Counted from the first letter of the stretch, positions 26,982 to 35,738 are shown. The stretch: DNA of 39,223 nt from an uncultured Alphaproteobacteria bacterium (GCA_944391685.1 CALXUM010000015.1:1-39223); one strand, 5' to 3'. The notes: a model not told the origin generated them from the letters alone. Numbers and translations: made by a program.

Positions 26982-28094
26982 ATGGATAAAATATTTTGGG
27001 TAATTGCTTTTTTGTTGATTTGTTTACCTGATTTTGCAAAAGCAAAAGAGGCAGCATGGTTTGGACATGCCAATACTTTTTATGATAAAGACGGTAAATT
27101 ATATTCCGGAACAGATGAGGGTAAGTTTGAAGATGGAACCAAATTTAAAATAAGCTATAAAAACGGCAGAGCAAATGGGTTAAGTGAGTTTTGGACAACC
27201 GATAATATTTACATGAGAGTTAATATAGTTGATGGTAATGCAGAAGGAAAGATGGAAAAGTTTTTTCCATCCGGTAAAATTGCCACAGAATTTTATTTTA
27301 AAAACGGGCTCATGGACGGTGAACAAAAATCTTATTATGACAATGGTAAATTACAACGTATAAGTCATTACAGCAAAGGTTTTGAAAACGGATTGTCGCA
27401 AAAATATCATGCAAACGGAAAGCTGCAAGAAGAAGTTAAGGTTGTTAACGGAAATAAAGAAGGCAAACAAAAAAGGTACTATTCATCAGGAAAGCTGTTG
27501 GAAGAAGTTAATTTTATAAATGATAAAGAAGAGGGATATCTTATAAGTTATTATGAAAACGGTCAAATATCACAAAAAGCCATGATGAAAAACGGTGAAG
27601 TAATTGGCGAGGTTGTTGAATATTATGATGATGGCAGTCTTTATGCTCAAACTCCTTATCAAAACGGTAAACGTAATGGTGAAGCCAAAGTTTATTACAA
27701 AGACGGTAGTATAAAAACTTTGGTTTCTTATGTTAATAATGTTGAATACGGTATAATCAAAAATTTTTATGAAGATGGAACTTTAGCTGCCGAAATTTCT
27801 GTAAGTAACGGTATGCGTAACGGAATGGACAGGAGATATTATCCCAACGGTCAAATAGCATCCGAGCATAATTATGAAGATGATAAAATAACCGGAATGA
27901 TAAGGGATTATGATGAAAAAGGAAATCTTGAAATAAAAGCTATAGCTCTTGAAGGATTTATTGTCAAAGAAGAAAAAAATCCGCAACAAAAGCTTGAACG
28001 GCAAAGGCTGATTTTAACAGGGATTGTTTTAGCCGCCGTACTGGCCGGTGTAGGAGTAGGGTTCTTGGCAGTGAAAATAAGACGGAGAAAATAA
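26982..28094 (+). CDS. MORN-like repeat envelope protein with C-terminal membrane anchor
   Basis: The ATG at 26982 has GGAG seven to eight bases upstream; the earlier in-frame ATG at 26964 does not. The 370-residue product has a signal peptide (FLLICLPDFAKAK) and about twelve repeats of roughly 23 residues of the form YYxNGKLxxE...NGxxxG, similar to MORN/YwqK-type repeats. A C-terminal membrane helix (ILTGIVLAAVLAGVGVGFLA) is followed by a basic tail. That places the repeats in the periplasm or on the cell surface. YwqK-type labels (toxin-antitoxin) are transferred loosely, and I see no toxin partner. A paralogue starts one base after the stop. Confidence 0.82.
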   Translation: MDKIFWVIAFLLICLPDFAKAKEAAWFGHANTFYDKDGKLYSGTDEGKFEDGTKFKISYKNGRANGLSEFWTTDNIYMRVNIVDGNAEGKMEKFFPSGKIATEFYFKNGLMDGEQKSYYDNGKLQRISHYSKGFENGLSQKYHANGKLQEEVKVVNGNKEGKQKRYYSSGKLLEEVNFINDKEEGYLISYYENGQISQKAMMKNGEVIGEVVEYYDDGSLYAQTPYQNGKRNGEAKVYYKDGSIKTLVSYVNNVEYGIIKNFYEDGTLAAEISVSNGMRNGMDRRYYPNGQIASEHNYEDDKITGMIRDYDEKGNLEIKAIALEGFIVKEEKNPQQKLERQRLILTGIVLAAVLAGVGVGFLAVKIRRRK

Positions 28095-28095
28095 A

Positions 28096-29001
28096 ATGAA
28101 AAAGTTGTTTTTGAGTTTGTTGCTGATGATAGCATTGATTAATGTTGCAATTGCAAAAGAATTGTCAATAGCTGAAGAATTGGGTGTCATTATTAATGAT
28201 AAAAAATATAGCAATGATTTCCCTTATAACGGAAAAGTACGCAACAGAATAGAGGATGGTTTTATAACTCTTGAATATAAAGACGGTTTGGTTAACGGTA
28301 AAGTTTTAGTAGAATATGACACAGGCAATAAGCTTGAGGCTGAAGTAAAATCAGGTCTCTATGAGGGAAAATTTATAATTTATTATCCCAACGGAAATGT
28401 TTATTCAGAGTGTGAATATCATAATGGAAAATGTATCACGGCAGAAAAAGCATATTATGAAAACGGCATCTTAAAAAGTGTTAGTGATTGTAAAGATGGT
28501 GAATTTACAGGTCTTGCTAAAAATTATTACGAAAATGGCAAACTTGATGCTGAATTTACAATAAAAAACGGGATTCCCGAAGGTCTATCAAAAAAATATG
28601 ATGAAGATGGAAATCTGGTTTCAGAATTAAAATATATTAATGGCAAAAGACAAGGAAAGGCCAAAGTATATTATCCCAGCGGCAAGGTTTTGGCTGAGGT
28701 TACTTTTGTTGATGATGTTGAAAACGGACCGATTGTTGAATATTATGAAAGCGGACAAGTACATAAAGAATATTCAATGAAAGACGGACAAACCGAGGGC
28801 GATAATCGTGAATATTATGAAAGTGGCAGAGTTTTTGCAAAGGCAGTATTTAAAGACGGAAAATCTCATGATTTGAAATTTTATTATGATGAACCAAGTC
28901 CTTATTTGATTTTTTTAGGGGCGGGAAGTGTGGCTTTTGTTTTTGCTTTTATTTTTACTTATGTATTGTTAATGTATTTATATAAAAAGCCCAAAGGATA
29001 A
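28096..29001 (+). CDS. second MORN-like repeat envelope protein, paralogue of the upstream gene
   Basis: This protein has the same architecture as its neighbour at 301 residues: signal peptide (LLLMIALINVAIA), about nine repeats of the YYENGKLxxE type, and a C-terminal membrane helix (GAGSVAFVFAFIFTYVLLMY) with a Lys-rich end. GGAG sits eight bases before the ATG, inside the end of the upstream gene, and one base separates stop and start. The two genes therefore form a tandem-duplicate operon. The function is unknown; repeats of this kind usually mediate protein or surface contact. Confidence 0.82.
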   Translation: MKKLFLSLLLMIALINVAIAKELSIAEELGVIINDKKYSNDFPYNGKVRNRIEDGFITLEYKDGLVNGKVLVEYDTGNKLEAEVKSGLYEGKFIIYYPNGNVYSECEYHNGKCITAEKAYYENGILKSVSDCKDGEFTGLAKNYYENGKLDAEFTIKNGIPEGLSKKYDEDGNLVSELKYINGKRQGKAKVYYPSGKVLAEVTFVDDVENGPIVEYYESGQVHKEYSMKDGQTEGDNREYYESGRVFAKAVFKDGKSHDLKFYYDEPSPYLIFLGAGSVAFVFAFIFTYVLLMYLYKKPKG

Positions 29002-29078
29002 AATATAACTATAAAGCTTTTATTGTTTTTTGGGGAAATTTGTCATTTTTATATTTTCCAATAAAAATTATGCTGTTC

Positions 29079-30188
29079 TTACCTTCCATTACTTTGAGCA
29101 GCTTTCATTTGAGCCGCATTCATTTTTTGTTTAGCGGCATTTTCTTTGTTTTTGTCACCTTGTTCTGTTTGCTTTTTTTTATATTCTTTTTCTTTATCGT
29201 TTTCTTCTTCTTTTCTATTTTTGTTTCCGCTATTTTTGTTGGCTTCTTTTTGCTCTTTTTCTTGTTGCCTTTGTCGTTCGTTATTGCGTTCTTGTTCTCT
29301 TATTTTTTCTAGTGCTTCCCTGGCTTGTCTTTCAAGTTCTTCTTGCTCACGTTGTTTTCTGTCATCAATTCCCCTGAGTTCATTTATTTTCTGAATATCT
29401 TCTTCATTTTTTGCATTAGTATCAACAGTCCAATTTCTCACAAAGGCAGATTTATCTAATGAGGCATCAAAATCTGATACTACTTGATTCCAATATCTTC
29501 CTCCCGATTCAACACCTTCTGAAGACATTTTTTCTTTAAGAGCTTCAAACTCATTATCATGACGTTGGGTCTGTTCTTGTCTGTTTCTGTTAAATCGTTG
29601 TCTGTCATATCTGTTTTGCCTTTTGTAATTTAAATCATTTTGTAGTCTTTTTTCTATATTTCCTAAAAATTTATCTATCTTTTTTTGTCGTTCAGGATTT
29701 TTACCTTTAGACATATTTATATTTTTTAATGAGTTTATAATATCAATAAAAGCAGCAACATCTTCTTCGGAATATTTATTCAAAAACATTATAGTATTAG
29801 TTTTTGCAGAAGAATTATTAATTTGTCTCCAAAAACTTTTAACATCTCTCTGCTCAAAATATTCATTAAAACGATTTAACACTTCTCTTGTTAATAAATT
29901 AATCCAATATTCTAACTCTTCCTCATCTTCAATTGATAACCCCAAAGTAATTAGAGCTTTTAAAAGATTTGCGATTGATCGATTACTTAATCCATCTAGT
30001 TTCTCATCTATTTTTTTTATAAATTCAATTGCATGTCTGCGTTTAACTTCGTTAAATTTTCTGTTGCCAATATCTTCTACATCACTTGAATGTAGATTAT
30101 TTTTTTGAGCCTCATGCCTGGCTTTTTGTTGTAAAGCCTTTGCAAGGGGAGTGCTTTCTTCTAAATCATATTCGATCATTTCAGACAT
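29079..30188 (-). CDS. hydrophilic coiled-coil protein of unknown function
   Basis: The 369-residue protein has no signal peptide or membrane segment. Residues 1-170 are mixed helical (IANLLKALITLGLSIEDEEE). The remainder is strongly biased to Q, E, K, R and N, with long charged stretches (residues about 275-345) expected to form a single helix or coiled coil. I recognise no domain. It converges with the MORN-like pair, with no strong terminator between, and diverges from the HAD gene. Low-complexity, AT-driven lysine/asparagine use makes remote similarity searches unreliable here. Confidence 0.65.
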   Translation of the reverse strand: MSEMIEYDLEESTPLAKALQQKARHEAQKNNLHSSDVEDIGNRKFNEVKRRHAIEFIKKIDEKLDGLSNRSIANLLKALITLGLSIEDEEELEYWINLLTREVLNRFNEYFEQRDVKSFWRQINNSSAKTNTIMFLNKYSEEDVAAFIDIINSLKNINMSKGKNPERQKKIDKFLGNIEKRLQNDLNYKRQNRYDRQRFNRNRQEQTQRHDNEFEALKEKMSSEGVESGGRYWNQVVSDFDASLDKSAFVRNWTVDTNAKNEEDIQKINELRGIDDRKQREQEELERQAREALEKIREQERNNERQRQQEKEQKEANKNSGNKNRKEEENDKEKEYKKKQTEQGDKNKENAAKQKMNAAQMKAAQSNGR

Positions 30189-30451
30189 TTGTTTATCTTT
30201 AAAATATATTATGAACCTTTATTCTTATAATAATATTTAATTCTTTATTTTTTATTACACCAACTACAAATTATTTACATATAAAATAACTGATAAAGTA
30301 CAATTCTGATAATGGATTATAAACAAACAATTATAAATTTTTTTTATAAGATTAAACACATTTATTTGAAAACTAAATATTAATAATTTGTAAGCAATAA
30401 ATGAAAGAAAAATTTAATATAATTGCTAAATATATAATTAAATTTTTAGCC
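30189..30451. other. AT-rich divergent intergenic region
   Basis: About 260 bases, strongly AT-rich, lie between two divergent genes. I see no coding frame, no convincing hairpin and no recognisable RNA. It presumably carries the promoter of the leftward coiled-coil gene, but several near-matches to TATAAT make any single call arbitrary. Confidence 0.5.
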
Positions 30452-30480
30452 TTGCATTTAAATATTGAGCGTTATAAAAT
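30452..30480 (+). promoter_or_regulatory. predicted promoter of the HAD phosphatase gene
   Basis: TTGCAT, a 17-bp spacer and TAAAAT. The in-frame TTG at 30465 lies inside this element, which supports the later start at 30507. Confidence 0.5.
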
Positions 30481-30506
30481 TAACAACAAATAAAAATGGA
30501 GTTAAA

Positions 30507-31172
30507 ATGATAATAAAAAATATATTTTGGGATGTTGATGGGGTTTTAGCCAATTTAAATTATGCTTATTTTAATTTTTTAACCAAACATCCGAAATATT
30601 CACCAAAATATAAAGATATAAAATGGGAAGATTTACCCAAAGTATTACCGATTGTACCCAAATACGGAGCATTGGAACTAAAAACGCATCCGACCATGGG
30701 CAAAGAAATGGATTATGATTTTTGTAATTCGCCGGAATTTTTTACAAATCGTCCTTTATATCCAGGAGTTATTAAAACATTAAAAGAGTTTCATGACAAA
30801 GGGTATCGTCAATTTACAATGTCAGCCACATTTGATGTTGAAACCAAAAAACAATTTTTAAGCAAGCTGTTAAAAGATGTTACAAGCTTTTTGACTATAG
30901 AATGTGTTCAACATGGTAAGTTTATGCATGATTCTGCAAAAGAAGATATGCTTAAAAGTTGTTTTGAAAAATATGGCTTGAAAGCAGAAGAAACAATTTT
31001 AGTTGATGATCGTATATATAATCAATATGCCGCCATAAATGTCGGAGCTCATCCAATACGCTATAGATGCGAATTTACCACAGATTTACCTCAAGAACTA
31101 AATTGGATACCTGAAGTAAGAAGTATGGAAGAACTAAAAAGTTGGTTAGAAAATAATACCACAATGGAATAA
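30507..31172 (+). CDS. HAD-superfamily hydrolase
   Basis: The start at 30507 has TGGAG six bases upstream. The 221-residue protein opens with the HAD nucleophile motif IFWDVDGVLA (Asp9, Asp11). Motif II falls near TMSATFD, a Lys follows in the middle, and motif IV is ILVDDRIYN. A cap-like insertion lies between motifs I and II (residues about 17-80). HAD enzymes with this layout are phosphatases or phosphoglycolate-like hydrolases. It does not look like the KdsC phosphatase despite the neighbouring kdsB. The substrate is unknown. Confidence 0.85.
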   Translation: MIIKNIFWDVDGVLANLNYAYFNFLTKHPKYSPKYKDIKWEDLPKVLPIVPKYGALELKTHPTMGKEMDYDFCNSPEFFTNRPLYPGVIKTLKEFHDKGYRQFTMSATFDVETKKQFLSKLLKDVTSFLTIECVQHGKFMHDSAKEDMLKSCFEKYGLKAEETILVDDRIYNQYAAINVGAHPIRYRCEFTTDLPQELNWIPEVRSMEELKSWLENNTTME

Positions 31173-31174
31173 CA

Positions 31175-31206
31175 AATAAAAGGTGCTTATAATAGCACCA
31201 TTTATT
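31175..31206. terminator. probable bidirectional terminator
   Basis: GGTGCT/AGCACC around TATAAT is extended by AATAAA/TTTATT beyond one A-A mismatch. It lies between the convergent HAD and kdsB stops. Confidence 0.7.
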
Positions 31207-31207
31207 A

Positions 31208-31981
31208 TTATTTAATCCACTTAAGTGCAGTTTGATATTCTTCCGGAGTATTGATATCAGCGGGGGCTTCATCAACAAGTTTGATATTGTCAACAATTTT
31301 TGCCCGTATGTTCATTCCGTTTTCTAAAGCTCTTAATTGCTCTAGAGCTTCACGTTCTTCCAAAATGCCAACTGGTAAACTGACAAATTTTTGCAAAGAA
31401 GATGCTTTGTAAACATAAATTCCTATATGGTGATAAAAATTATGATTTTTGCATTTTTGGGGATCACGAATAAATGGTGCGGCAGCACGAGTAAAATACA
31501 GACAACGAGCCTCAGTTTCACCTTCTGGTAAACCCATAACAATTTTTACCATTGTAGGATTATCAATATCTTCTCTATTCTTAAAAATCATTCCGCAGGT
31601 AGCAATATCACAATCACTTTTTTCAATAATATCAATTAAGTCAAGATTTACTTTAGGATCAACATTAAGACCGTCACCTTGGAAGTTGACTACAATGTCA
31701 TATTTGGAGCCATTAGGGTCAATTTCTTTTAGAGCGGCGGCAATTCTGTCTGTTCCGCTTGGTAGGCTTGGATCTGTTAATATTGCTGTAGCTCCGAATT
31801 TTTGAGCTTCATCAACCAGAACTTTATCCCCGGCAGCAATTACAATATCTCCCGGAACACAATTTTTGACATTCTCATAAACACGTTGCAAAACAGTTTT
31901 ACCGTTGACATCAAGTAAAGGCTTATTAGGTAAGCGAGTGGATGCCATACGCACGGGAATCATGGTAATAACATTAGACAT
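31208..31981 (-). CDS. kdsB: 3-deoxy-manno-octulosonate cytidylyltransferase (CMP-Kdo synthetase)
   Basis: KdsB activates Kdo with CTP in the cytoplasm, supplying the first core sugar of lipopolysaccharide. The 257-residue product shows the nucleotide-binding start IPVRMASTRLPNKPL, VNFQGDGLNVDP (the family usually has QGDEP), and YHHIGIYVYK. The IPVR loop and the length are normal for the family. GGAGAG lies before the ATG. Its presence shows that the organism makes lipopolysaccharide with Kdo. Confidence 0.94.
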   Translation of the reverse strand: MSNVITMIPVRMASTRLPNKPLLDVNGKTVLQRVYENVKNCVPGDIVIAAGDKVLVDEAQKFGATAILTDPSLPSGTDRIAAALKEIDPNGSKYDIVVNFQGDGLNVDPKVNLDLIDIIEKSDCDIATCGMIFKNREDIDNPTMVKIVMGLPEGETEARCLYFTRAAAPFIRDPQKCKNHNFYHHIGIYVYKASSLQKFVSLPVGILEEREALEQLRALENGMNIRAKIVDNIKLVDEAPADINTPEEYQTALKWIK

Positions 31982-32346
31982 ATAAAACTCTCCGATTTAT
32001 CATTAGAAATGCTAAAGAACATAGTTTATATTTTTAATTATGTCAATGTATTATAAAATAACGATAGATAATAAAAACACCTCTATCAGCTGATATTTCC
32101 GAATAAAGTCTAAAATCAATTGAATGTCAAAAGATAGAATTGACAGATACAGACTTAATCAAAATTGCCAATTCCTTATGTAAAACAAAATATTACCAAC
32201 AAGTTAGTGCAATTGGCAATTATTAATAACCAAGAATTTTTAGCCATAACACACAAAAGCTAGCTTTTATTAACTATAGGTCATTATAAAATCAACAAAA
32301 GCATCCCAATGCAATATATTATATAATTCGTTAGAGATAGTCATAA
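31982..32346. other. intergenic stretch without a recognisable intact gene
   Basis: About 365 AT-rich bases. I see no long frame and no RNA that I know. It contains one separated inverted repeat (32164-32220) and leads into two apparent gene fragments, so it may be the left border of a deletion or of an acquired region. Confidence 0.5.
32164..32220. repeat. 10-bp inverted repeat, 37-bp spacing
   Basis: ATTGCCAATT (32164-32173) and AATTGGCAAT (32211-32220) are perfect inverted copies. No poly-T follows, so it is not a terminator. It could be a binding site or the scar of a small element. Confidence 0.45.
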
Positions 32347-32408
32347 AACAGTTTTTTAGAATTTATCGGTCTATCCCTTGTTGGAATTGTGTTATCATCT
32401 ATCGTTAA

Positions 32409-32660
32409 TTTGTTTGGCCGGAAGATATTTGCCGTAATTTGAATCAAAAATTCAACGGATGGATCGGCGGTGCCGGAATCGGTCAAGAAGGCGGAACCGG
32501 ATTTTGGGGCGGAAATCCTAAAGTTTCCGAAGCCTTTGAATATATCATGATGCAAAATAAAGCAAAGTTGCATTCTCAAAATGAAAATAAAGACAAAAAC
32601 AAAAACAAAGATATTTTATTGCAAAAAATGATTAAGGATATGAATTCTAATCAAAAATAG
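32409..32660 (+). pseudogene. truncated C-terminal fragment of a gene related to the one at 34992-35738
   Basis: This 83-codon open stretch has no ATG at its head and is closed upstream by a stop at 32406. Its residues DICRNLNQKFNGWIGGAGIG, then GTGFWGG, align without gaps to FLCQILKEDFGGRNGGSGLG, then GTAFWST, at the end of the 248-residue protein encoded 2.3 kb downstream. It therefore reads as the 3' end of a homologue that has lost its front part. It adds a Lys/Asn-rich tail and ends nine bases before a gene with a strong AGGAGG site, so the old operon end seems preserved. A TTG at 32439 could in theory start a 73-residue product. Confidence 0.65.
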
Positions 32661-32669
32661 GAGGAAGCC

Positions 32670-33569
32670 ATGATGCATCCTGAAAAAAATGAACAGCAGG
32701 GTTTAGAGCAAAATATCGTCTATAGCTTGGCTCAAAGATTAGATTTGCCGACCGAAGATTTGATATCTTTAGGGTTAAGCCCTATTTTATTAAAAATCAA
32801 CAGTTTAAAAAATAGAGAAGATAATAATATAGATTTAGTTGAAGTTTCAGGAGAAACCTTTTCAACTATGATTAAAATGCTGCATAAATTTGATGTCAAA
32901 TATCAAAATAATCTTGATGTTAAAGACGATTATTCTCATTACACTTGTTATGTTAGCCAAAATGGCTCTTCGGGTTTTTGTATTAATCAAGACACAAAAG
33001 AGTTTTGTAATTTCTTTTCAGTTCAAAAAGGATTGGGTACAAAATTATTGGGTTATGCTCTTGAGAATTATGACTGTTTGGGAATCGCCAATGCTTTGCC
33101 CGAAACTTATGAAAATTATTACCAAGGGCGTTTTGATGTTATAACGCATCATTGGGAAGAAAATTGGGATTATCCCGGTGATAAGGACAAAGCCGTTTGG
33201 TTTGGCTATATTTTACCTAAAGGTGTTCTTTCGGAAGAAGATCGCGTTTCAATGCTTAGATTAGGCCAAGCTTCAAAACGCCAAGCTTTATCAGAACAGG
33301 CCGTGAAAGATAAAGTAAAGCGCATAAGTAAAGGAAAAACAGATAGTAAAGATGAACTAACCGAAGTTCAATCTGACAGATTAAATATGGAGTTGTCTGT
33401 TCTGTCTCCGGCTCAGGAAGAAATTCTCCATTCGGCATTGACGAAATGTTATTTAAAAATAAAAAATAATCAACAACGAATTTCGTGGGAAGAATGGGAG
33501 GTATCTTCGGCTGTTATTGCTTCTCAAATACAAGAAATGTGGAGTAATAAACGGTTTAATGTCAAATAA
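32670..33569 (+). CDS. uncharacterised protein with possible GNAT-like core
   Basis: A strong AGGAGG site lies five bases before the start. The 299-residue protein has a central region (residues 88-180) resembling a GNAT acetyltransferase: YTCYVSQNGSSGFCI strands, then FCNFFSVQKGLGTKLLGYAL, similar to the acetyl-CoA loop QGxGxxLL. An aromatic-rich block follows (YENYYQGRFDVITHHWEENW) that resembles the FY..GF end of GNAT folds. Residues 200-240 are charged and helical. It follows the truncated gene and overlaps the next short frame. A role in acetyl transfer, possibly as a toxin or modifier in an accessory region, is inference. Confidence 0.55.
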   Translation: MMHPEKNEQQGLEQNIVYSLAQRLDLPTEDLISLGLSPILLKINSLKNREDNNIDLVEVSGETFSTMIKMLHKFDVKYQNNLDVKDDYSHYTCYVSQNGSSGFCINQDTKEFCNFFSVQKGLGTKLLGYALENYDCLGIANALPETYENYYQGRFDVITHHWEENWDYPGDKDKAVWFGYILPKGVLSEEDRVSMLRLGQASKRQALSEQAVKDKVKRISKGKTDSKDELTEVQSDRLNMELSVLSPAQEEILHSALTKCYLKIKNNQQRISWEEWEVSSAVIASQIQEMWSNKRFNVK

Positions 33570-33829
33570 TGATAAAATTGAATATTATAAAAATTATCTG
33601 GCTACTTATTATAACGGTAAATTTTTCAAATCGGATTAGATCAAACTGGTATACTAATTTCATCGGTGATTATAATATTGACGAAAATAAAATCTTAAAC
33701 AGCCATATAACAAATGATTTGGTAGAATACGCGGCAAAAGATTATTTTGAGATAAAACATTTGCAAACGATTCATATTAAAAATGATAAAAATTTTTCGG
33801 ATGTTGTCATTTGGCATCTTCAAAAATAA
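33569..33829 (+). CDS. short hypothetical protein, possibly frame-disrupted
   Basis: The 86-residue frame starts at an ATG that overlaps the upstream stop (TAATG) and begins with a hydrophobic segment (IIKIIWLLIITVNF). A second frame starting at 33559 reads MSNNDKIEYYKNYLATYYNG and stops at 33639. Both look equally protein-like, so this may be one small gene with a frame shift near 33630 or a membrane-anchored peptide. No clear ribosome site is seen for either start and no family is recognised. Confidence 0.4.
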   Translation: MIKLNIIKIIWLLIITVNFSNRIRSNWYTNFIGDYNIDENKILNSHITNDLVEYAAKDYFEIKHLQTIHIKNDKNFSDVVIWHLQK

Positions 33830-33841
33830 AAAGGAACTTTC

Positions 33842-34528
33842 ATGATTACATTAAACGTACCACATGCCTCATTAACCATTCCCGATGACATAAAATTCAA
33901 TCTTTTGCCCGAAGAAATAAAAGATGAAGCAAAGCTGATGGGAGATATGTATACGGATGAACTTTTTGATGAACAAAAATATATCAAAAGTATTAAAGCT
34001 ACGGTTTCACGAATTGTTGTCGATACCGAAAGATTTACTGATGACAACATAGAAGTTGCCGCTCAGTATGGTATGGGCGTTATTTATACGCGCACTCATG
34101 ATAAAAAAATATTAAGAGATATTCCCTCTATGCAAGAAAAGGAAAATTTACTCAGTCGCTTTTATTATCCTCATCATCAAGCACTTAATCAATCGGTTGA
34201 AGATAACTTAAATAAATATAATAAAGCCTTGATAATAGATTTACATAGTTATCTATATACGGTTGATATACTTGGTATCGGTAATAAAGTTACACCTGAC
34301 ATATGTATTGGATTTGAGGATTTTCACAAGCATGACAAAGTCTTACAAGATATTATAGATTTTTGCAAAAAGAATAATCTCAGTTATGATTTTAATACGC
34401 CGTTTTCAGGTTCAATAGTTCCTTTACAATACTATCAAAAAGATTCACGAGTTTCATCATTTATGATAGAAATAAAAAAAACAATATATATGGATGAAAC
34501 AACATATCAAAAAAAAAACTTACTTTGA
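33842..34528 (+). CDS. N-formylglutamate amidohydrolase-like protein, C-terminus frameshifted
   Basis: The protein opens with VPHASLTIP, followed by LMGDMYTDELF, SRIVVDTERF, AAQYGMGVIYTRT, YYPHHQALN and IIDLHSYL. This is the N-formylglutamate amidohydrolase (FGase, PF05013) pattern with its metal-binding His and Glu residues. Such enzymes release formate from formylglutamate or act on related N-acyl amino acids. The frame stops at 34528 just after a run of ten A (34509-34518). Removing one A extends the product with KLKKEINNLLKNLNHDFYGE to a stop at 34592, four bases before the next start. That is the expected gene end. AAGGA precedes the start. Confidence 0.8.
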   Translation: MITLNVPHASLTIPDDIKFNLLPEEIKDEAKLMGDMYTDELFDEQKYIKSIKATVSRIVVDTERFTDDNIEVAAQYGMGVIYTRTHDKKILRDIPSMQEKENLLSRFYYPHHQALNQSVEDNLNKYNKALIIDLHSYLYTVDILGIGNKVTPDICIGFEDFHKHDKVLQDIIDFCKKNNLSYDFNTPFSGSIVPLQYYQKDSRVSSFMIEIKKTIYMDETTYQKKNLL

Positions 34529-34595
34529 CAAACTAAAAAAAGAAATAAATAATTTATTGAAAAATTTAAATCATGACTTCTATGGAGAATGAAAA

Positions 34596-34943
34596 ATGGA
34601 TAACGCCAATTTAAAAAAAATTTATGATTTAAAAGTATCTTTACTAAATTTATATGAAAAAAACGGTTCGGTTAAGAATGTGAATGAAGCATATGCGCAA
34701 TGCCATAACGCTTTGGTACGTGAAGGTTTTAAATTAATAAATACTCAAAATACTTTATTGATTGATAATATGGAAGTTAAAATTTATACAAAAAAAATAG
34801 CAAAGGATGATGTATTCTTTTATGTTATTTATTTGCCTTTAACAAATTCGCTTATCTTTCCTATCAGTCTTGAAACAAATTGCCCGCAAGAACTAAAAAC
34901 TTTAGCACAAAATATTTTAGACAAAACAGGCTTGACAAAATAG
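34596..34943 (+). CDS. hypothetical 115-residue protein
   Basis: GGAG lies nine bases before the ATG. The product is soluble with no signal or membrane segment: a helical front (YDLKVSLLNLYEKNGSVKN), a central beta-rich part (LLIDNMEVKIYTKKIAKDDV, then FFYVIYLPLTN) and a helical end. No family is recognised. It begins four bases after the frame-corrected stop of the FGase-like gene, so it likely shares its transcript. Confidence 0.6.
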   Translation: MDNANLKKIYDLKVSLLNLYEKNGSVKNVNEAYAQCHNALVREGFKLINTQNTLLIDNMEVKIYTKKIAKDDVFFYVIYLPLTNSLIFPISLETNCPQELKTLAQNILDKTGLTK

Positions 34944-34991
34944 AAAAATTATTTAATATTCTTAATATAAACAATAATTTTTTCTATCATT

Positions 34992-35738
34992 ATGAGAGAT
35001 GTTTTTTTTCTCGGGGGTATGGATACCGAGATGTCTAGGATTAAAGAACTTTTGGCCATACATAATAAAAAGTTCTTTTGTAAGGATTTACCTTTGAATA
35101 ATGCCAAAGCTTCTTGTTATAAAGATGAATTGGCAAATCTTTCTGGCGATGAAATCGCGGTTTTGATAGAACTTGAAATTGATTGTCAAGTTCCGGAAAA
35201 CAGTATCGTAATTGATCCCGCTGGAGAGAATTGGGATAAATCTGCTCTTTTTCAGGTTTGTGACATGATAGGACATCGACCGATAAATATAGATTTATAT
35301 ATATCGGCCAATGATCACGGTTGGATTCCTGCTATGTATGCTGTAGGCGCATCTAAAGAAGATGTAATGACAATCCGTCAAGCCGAGCGTATGGCGCAGG
35401 GAATCACTGTACAAGATGAAGAAGAAGCCATCGAAGCTATCGACGGCAAGGAAGAGATTAACGGTGTTACGGTCGTGCATTTAAAACACATCAAATGTAT
35501 ACCGGTAACGGATCGCTTGTATGATCCGGCAAAGCCACAAAATCTTTTAATCATTTCTGACTGCGGAGAAATTAATTATTACGGCAACGGATTTCTCTGT
35601 CAGATATTAAAAGAAGATTTTGGAGGTAGGAATGGAGGTAGCGGTCTGGGTAAAAAAGACGGGACAGCCTTTTGGAGCACCGAAGATTACAATGAAGCAG
35701 CTATAAGCTTTATTTTGAACTACAAAACCAAGGAATAA
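34992..35738 (+). CDS. uncharacterised conserved protein with C-terminal GGxGxG...GTxFW motif
   Basis: The 248-residue protein is soluble. Residues 53-110 (IAVLIELEIDC, NSIVIDPAGENWDKSALFQV, ISANDHGWIPAMYAVGA) and the following IRQAERMAQGITVQDEEEA give the impression of a phosphoesterase-like alpha/beta protein. I recall a similar acidic/His layout from DHH-type families, but the expected DHH motif is absent here (IDPAGE). I cannot name the family. The C-terminus GGSGLGKKDGTAFW recurs in the truncated fragment at 32409-32660, which defines a conserved domain end. The start has only a weak ribosome site. A strong terminator overlaps its stop. Confidence 0.65.
   Translation: MRDVFFLGGMDTEMSRIKELLAIHNKKFFCKDLPLNNAKASCYKDELANLSGDEIAVLIELEIDCQVPENSIVIDPAGENWDKSALFQVCDMIGHRPINIDLYISANDHGWIPAMYAVGASKEDVMTIRQAERMAQGITVQDEEEAIEAIDGKEEINGVTVVHLKHIKCIPVTDRLYDPAKPQNLLIISDCGEINYYGNGFLCQILKEDFGGRNGGSGLGKKDGTAFWSTEDYNEAAISFILNYKTKE

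Noticed and set aside
29040..29394. Two Phe/Ser-rich hydrophobic frames opposite the coiled-coil gene
   Set aside because: They are the reverse reading of Lys/Glu-rich codons, which always gives Phe/Leu/Ser-rich pseudo-membrane sequence.
30507..31172. KdsC (Kdo-8-phosphate phosphatase) because of the neighbouring kdsB
   Set aside because: The cap-like insertion and length differ from the short capless KdsC, and the genes are convergent, not an operon.
31449..31805. 118-codon frame opposite kdsB
   Set aside because: It is wholly contained in the well-supported kdsB gene and resembles no family.
32164..32220. Insertion sequence ends
   Set aside because: There is only a 10-bp inverted repeat 37 bases apart, with no transposase and no target duplication seen.
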